In this document: piece after piece, positions 60,301 to 64,000 of the stretch
How positions within the stretch are numbered: the first letter of the stretch is position 1
How the letters are laid out: every line of letters begins with the position of its first letter
Notes under the pieces: generated by a model
The model's input: only the letters and a program-made list of their open reading frames with translations
Databases searched by the model: none
Told to the model about the DNA's origin: nothing
Translations under genes and position numbers: made by a program
Source of the DNA: Balanoglossus misakiensis
Taxonomy: Eukaryota > Hemichordata
Direction of reading: 5' to 3'
DNA: 64,000 nt
NCBI GenBank assembly: GCA_040954595.2
Contig: CM082577.2
Span: 248,001 to 312,000 of the forward strand

Positions 60301-63300
60301 TCAGAGCTCCCAAGAAACTACACATTATATTCTTCGCTTCTATTTATTTAATTAGTGATACTTGGACAAAATATGAGCAATTTCTCTATAAGCAAAATAT
60401 GAAAGTAGAGTTAACAGCGTTATATGATACATGCGATTCAACGAACGATTTTCCTTTAAAATTCCATTAAATGATACGAGTCTGTTTGATGGTAAAGCAA
60501 GAAGGATATCACGTATATTGTAAACAGAAAAGCTTAAACTGAATAAAGAATAAAATATTGGATTGATTAAAAAAAACTTACCTGGAATTATACTATTGTG
60601 CCAATATTTTATTCACTGTGCGAAGATCTCGACTTCGGATATCCAGGAAATGGTGCTCTCTCGAAGCCTTTCAACAGAATGCCGTTGCACAGATGATGTC
60701 GAGTACCTTTTATATCCTGCCAAATGCCCACATTGTATTGCACACGGAAGAAGGACAGCTTCGCTGGATACCTGGCGGAATTAAGTAACTGACGTCATTT
60801 CCTTTGAAAACAGCAACGCTCTGCCAGGCAGTGGAATTTGTCTTTCTCCATAGGTTTGCATAGAGAATTGTTAAAAACGCGTTTCTATACTATTATGATA
60901 GTTATCTCTCATTGTTCGAACAAAGTCATATGGTAATTACCGTACTGAATTTTGAGATAAAATTGATAACACATTATGCCCAGGCAACATCGTGAGCTGT
61001 AGTCTGCCCCAGGGGTGGTGCTGGCGGCCATGACCGCGCGTCAATGACATTTTCTTGCCTCTGCTAAAACACTATATTCTCGTGCACTGAATTTGCATAG
61101 TCCTGTGTAAGATAGTGCGAACTTCTTACATACACAAGTTAATTACATATGAGTTCATACTAGCAGCCATGCAGAAGAGAAGAGAATTGTACACGCACAT
61201 TCAACATTAATTTTGTTCTTGTTTCAATAGATGGCATTTTAAAAGCATAATGGATAGTACATACTATTTTATTATTAAGTATACTATATCACTCAAATGT
61301 ACATATTGTACGCCTAAACCTAAATGCACTCTACTAAATCAACATTGATAACTTGTTTTCTTCTTATTACGGAGACGATGGCTGGTAACATTCATTCCAA
61401 TTAAGTGTGAGTCGTCCGTAGTTAAATGGCATTAAGTGGCCGTGCAGAGGTTGTGGCTTGTGCTCATAATAATACCCCAAGATTGCCGGTGATAATTTCT
61501 CGGCAAATCACCACCTGAATCCACTGTCTCCTGGTCACGACCGGAGAGTAATACACAAACAAGTCTATTAGAAATGACAGTGTAAACTTAGGGGTAGGGA
61601 TAACAACATTCCAAACCCCTTCTTTCATTCCAGGGTTATCTGAAGGCAAACAATATTACAAAGTGCAGATTCCTGCATACGGCGTATTTAGCCATTAAGA
61701 GCAATCAGATGCGCTGGGTAATAACATGGGATCTCCTTTCATGGGTTATTAAGCGTCCATTTCCCGTTTCTCAAGAATCGATGCGTGAGGGACGTGACCG
61801 TTAACCCAGCTCACTGCGCAGGACCAACTTGGGGTTGCTAGGCATTCTTGCGGCAGAAGAAACAAACATCGTTGAATATTCGACTTTGTCGGGGAATTTC
61901 AACCGGACCTAGGTGGAACGAGATGCCAAGCAAGCTTATTGGCAACAAAACTCTGTCCTTTTGGACCTTAGGAAAATATATAAGAAGTTCTGCCAATATT
62001 CGCATACTAGTATTTTTTCAACAATAAAATACTTAAATCTTCTCCCTATCCTTTAAAAGTATCCCCATTAAGTCTTATTACCTGTATTGTTATCATTTCG
62101 GTATCTCTTGGCGACACGCACCACAATAGTTGTGTAGACTTGCTATGGAGGCCGATTAAACGGGTGAGACACCCGTTTAATATAACATGTTCGAATTGCA
62201 TCATAGAGCTAATATCAGACGTACGCTTATTAAGATGGACCAATCTAATTTTGAAAGTAAAATCATTGCAACAATAAAAAAACGTTATCACATGAGCCTT
62301 TAATACAATCTCCTGCATTTGCGACATACGTTTTCCCTGTTCGACGAATTTTAATTTTGTAGGATTACTTTACTGTCCTAAGTCTCTTACAAAAATCTTC
62401 TTAGCATGATGTTGTAGGCCTTATGTGCTGTGCTCCATTAATCAATTTGCAAATGGCGGTTTGCTCCATCCAATCATGAAAAGGGATGTAGCATGCAAAT
62501 GGCTGTCACGTGAAAATGTGCAATATTTCACCAGGAAGTACACACGACATAGTCATAACAAAGGATGGTCTGGGACAACCATGGTTGGGTGTATTTTCGC
62601 CATTTAGTTGAGCGTTTCATATTTCCATGACGAGTGTTAGACTTTCTGATGATGAATCTTGGCACATCTTTTATAATCCACGTACACCCATACTCTGCAC
62701 TGATCACTATCCGTCAACACACCTCTAAGTGTTACATAATTCATGAACCTTAAGCAACTAAAGTTTATTCAGGAACGTTCAACTGGTTTGAACTCAGTAG
62801 TGTCATCACGGATCATTTCCTTTCTGAAAATTGGAGATGTATTCTCAATTATATTACAGTCATATCCGAAGGCATTTCCGATCGTTAAAATGAATCCATG
62901 ACCATATAACATGACGGGTAACCCTGATTCCATGGAATTTTTTTAATAATATGAACGATTATTGCAATTAAAGGCCGCCTGAAGACCAGAAATGGCCACG
63001 ATACATCCTCTTAACGGATGGACTTGAAACGAAGTTTGAGGTTCAATTATCATCTCAAAAATCATACTTCATCTGTTCCGAAAACGGAACTTGATAAGCC
63101 AAGCCTTGGTCCTCTGTATATCATTGACTGACTTGGTATACATTCAAGTTTGCTTCTCGTCGGAGTTTCCTAATCCTTAGCATAGCTCGCAGACTATACG
63201 TTACTGATTGTCCTATGCTGACGTCACCCTTGAAACTACAGGAAATAAATGGGCACTTTAATAATATAACAAAGGGCAAAGCAGGGCAGTCTTTCGAGTG

Positions 63301-64000
63301 CCTGTGCTATTGTAAGTCCAGACTTCAAATCCCGTACAAATATCGGTGTATCTGTTTTGTAACTCTGAACATTCGACAAGAAACATTTGTGAAAATTATC
63401 TGTTTGCTGTTTACGTCTTAGAACAAATATATATTCACCTGAAAATTCTGTGGGTAAGATCAACCCCAACATATCGTGACGATTTCTACGAGATAGCCTA
63501 GTACAGTTTAACACAATAAATGGTGAATGGCCAAAGCGTTATTATAGAAATGTCTATGCTCATAATTGAGTTCCTTGTGAAAGCGAAAACGTGACTGCAG
63601 TCAGTAGCGATTGTCGGAATTATCTGTCTGATAAGAATTGTCGAATTCAGTCTATAGGGTATAATCGGCAGCTTTTCATTCATTTTTAAAAGATGAACTT
63701 TTGGAACTATATTTCCCATTTGAATGAAATCCCAGGCTAATTAAATAATTTGATTTCCTCCTTTTATTCATCGTTTATTATTCAACATTCTTCATATGCC
63801 GGACGTAAAATGTCATTTTATTTCAACGCCTTTTGTTATCTTTGATTGATTCTGGGTTTAGGTTAAGCATTGATAAGATGAACGTGAGCTCAGACAAATT
63901 GACAATTATAACAGGAATCGTTTTGGTATTAAATAAATTAAATTAATGGTTTTGATAAGTGAGTTGTTGTTGAGACAATAGAGAGAGGCTTTAATTTTGT
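57398..64000. other. no gene recognised
   Basis: A 6.6-kb AT-rich stretch upstream of the opsin. I find only short, unsupported reading frames on both strands and no pair of exons with matching phases. The opsin promoter should be in its first part. It holds a perfect palindrome at 62155-62181 and one copy of a 20-base word shared with the opsin intron (60674). Confidence 0.6.
62155..62181. repeat. perfect 12-bp palindrome with 3-base loop
   Basis: attaaacgggtg, aga, then the exact reverse complement. Confidence 0.85.

Noticed and set aside
59975-60470. Short plus frames in the right-hand gene-free region
   Set aside because: AT-rich random-looking translations without splice partners.
1-64000. 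Viral, retrotransposon or DNA-transposase coding sequence
   Set aside because: No reverse transcriptase, integrase, gag or transposase motifs in any of the translations inspected; only short noncoding MITE-like repeats.

Overview
This is metazoan nuclear DNA. Genes are split into many short exons with GT-AG introns, strands are mixed, and polyadenylation signals and simple repeats are present. Nothing looks prokaryotic or plasmid-like, and I saw no rRNA, tRNA or CRISPR array. The gene content (a CARD plus Death-domain adaptor, FBF1, a rhabdomeric opsin and a rolling-stone-like protein) together with frequent acatgta-type words suggests an invertebrate deuterostome (hemichordate, echinoderm or amphioxus). 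A lophotrochozoan cannot be excluded. All gene models below were spliced by eye from splice-site motifs and reading-frame continuity. Every multi-exon model whose ends lie inside the window sums to a multiple of three.

Layout. (1) 155-7519, minus: N-terminal part of a BAR-RhoGAP protein (RICH family, ARHGAP17/ARHGAP44), running off the left edge. (2) 7947-12009, plus: a complete sphingosine kinase, head-to-head with the RhoGAP gene across a 427-bp shared promoter. (3) 16203-29956, minus: a complete 30-exon FBF1 (Fas-binding factor 1, centriolar distal appendage) gene, convergent with the kinase. (4) 33632-44891, plus: a nine-exon gene for a 650-residue protein with CARD, Death, basic linker, RVxF motif, TRADD-N-like domain and a helical tail. 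It has no one-to-one vertebrate counterpart that I know of and is the best candidate for an undescribed system. Two further phase-1 candidate first exons (30354 and 36340) lie upstream of its CARD exon. (5) 46930-48040, plus: a two-exon gene for an unrecognised basic 283-residue protein. (6) 48397-50454, plus: a rolling-stone-family membrane protein, whose first intron contains, on the opposite strand, a two-exon gene for an unrecognised 100-residue protein (48743-49128). (7) 51893-57397, minus: a rhabdomeric-type opsin. (8) 57398-64000: no gene recognised.

The genes do not form one pathway. Sphingosine kinase and FBF1 are also close to each other in vertebrates (human 17q25, from memory), so that pair may be an ancient linkage. 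The CARD-Death-TRADD-N-like protein would act in innate immune or death signalling. Repeats include three copies of an about 90-bp MITE-like element, a 36-bp-arm hairpin element with G/C homopolymer loop, a foldback element in an opsin intron, two short tandem duplications and several microsatellites.
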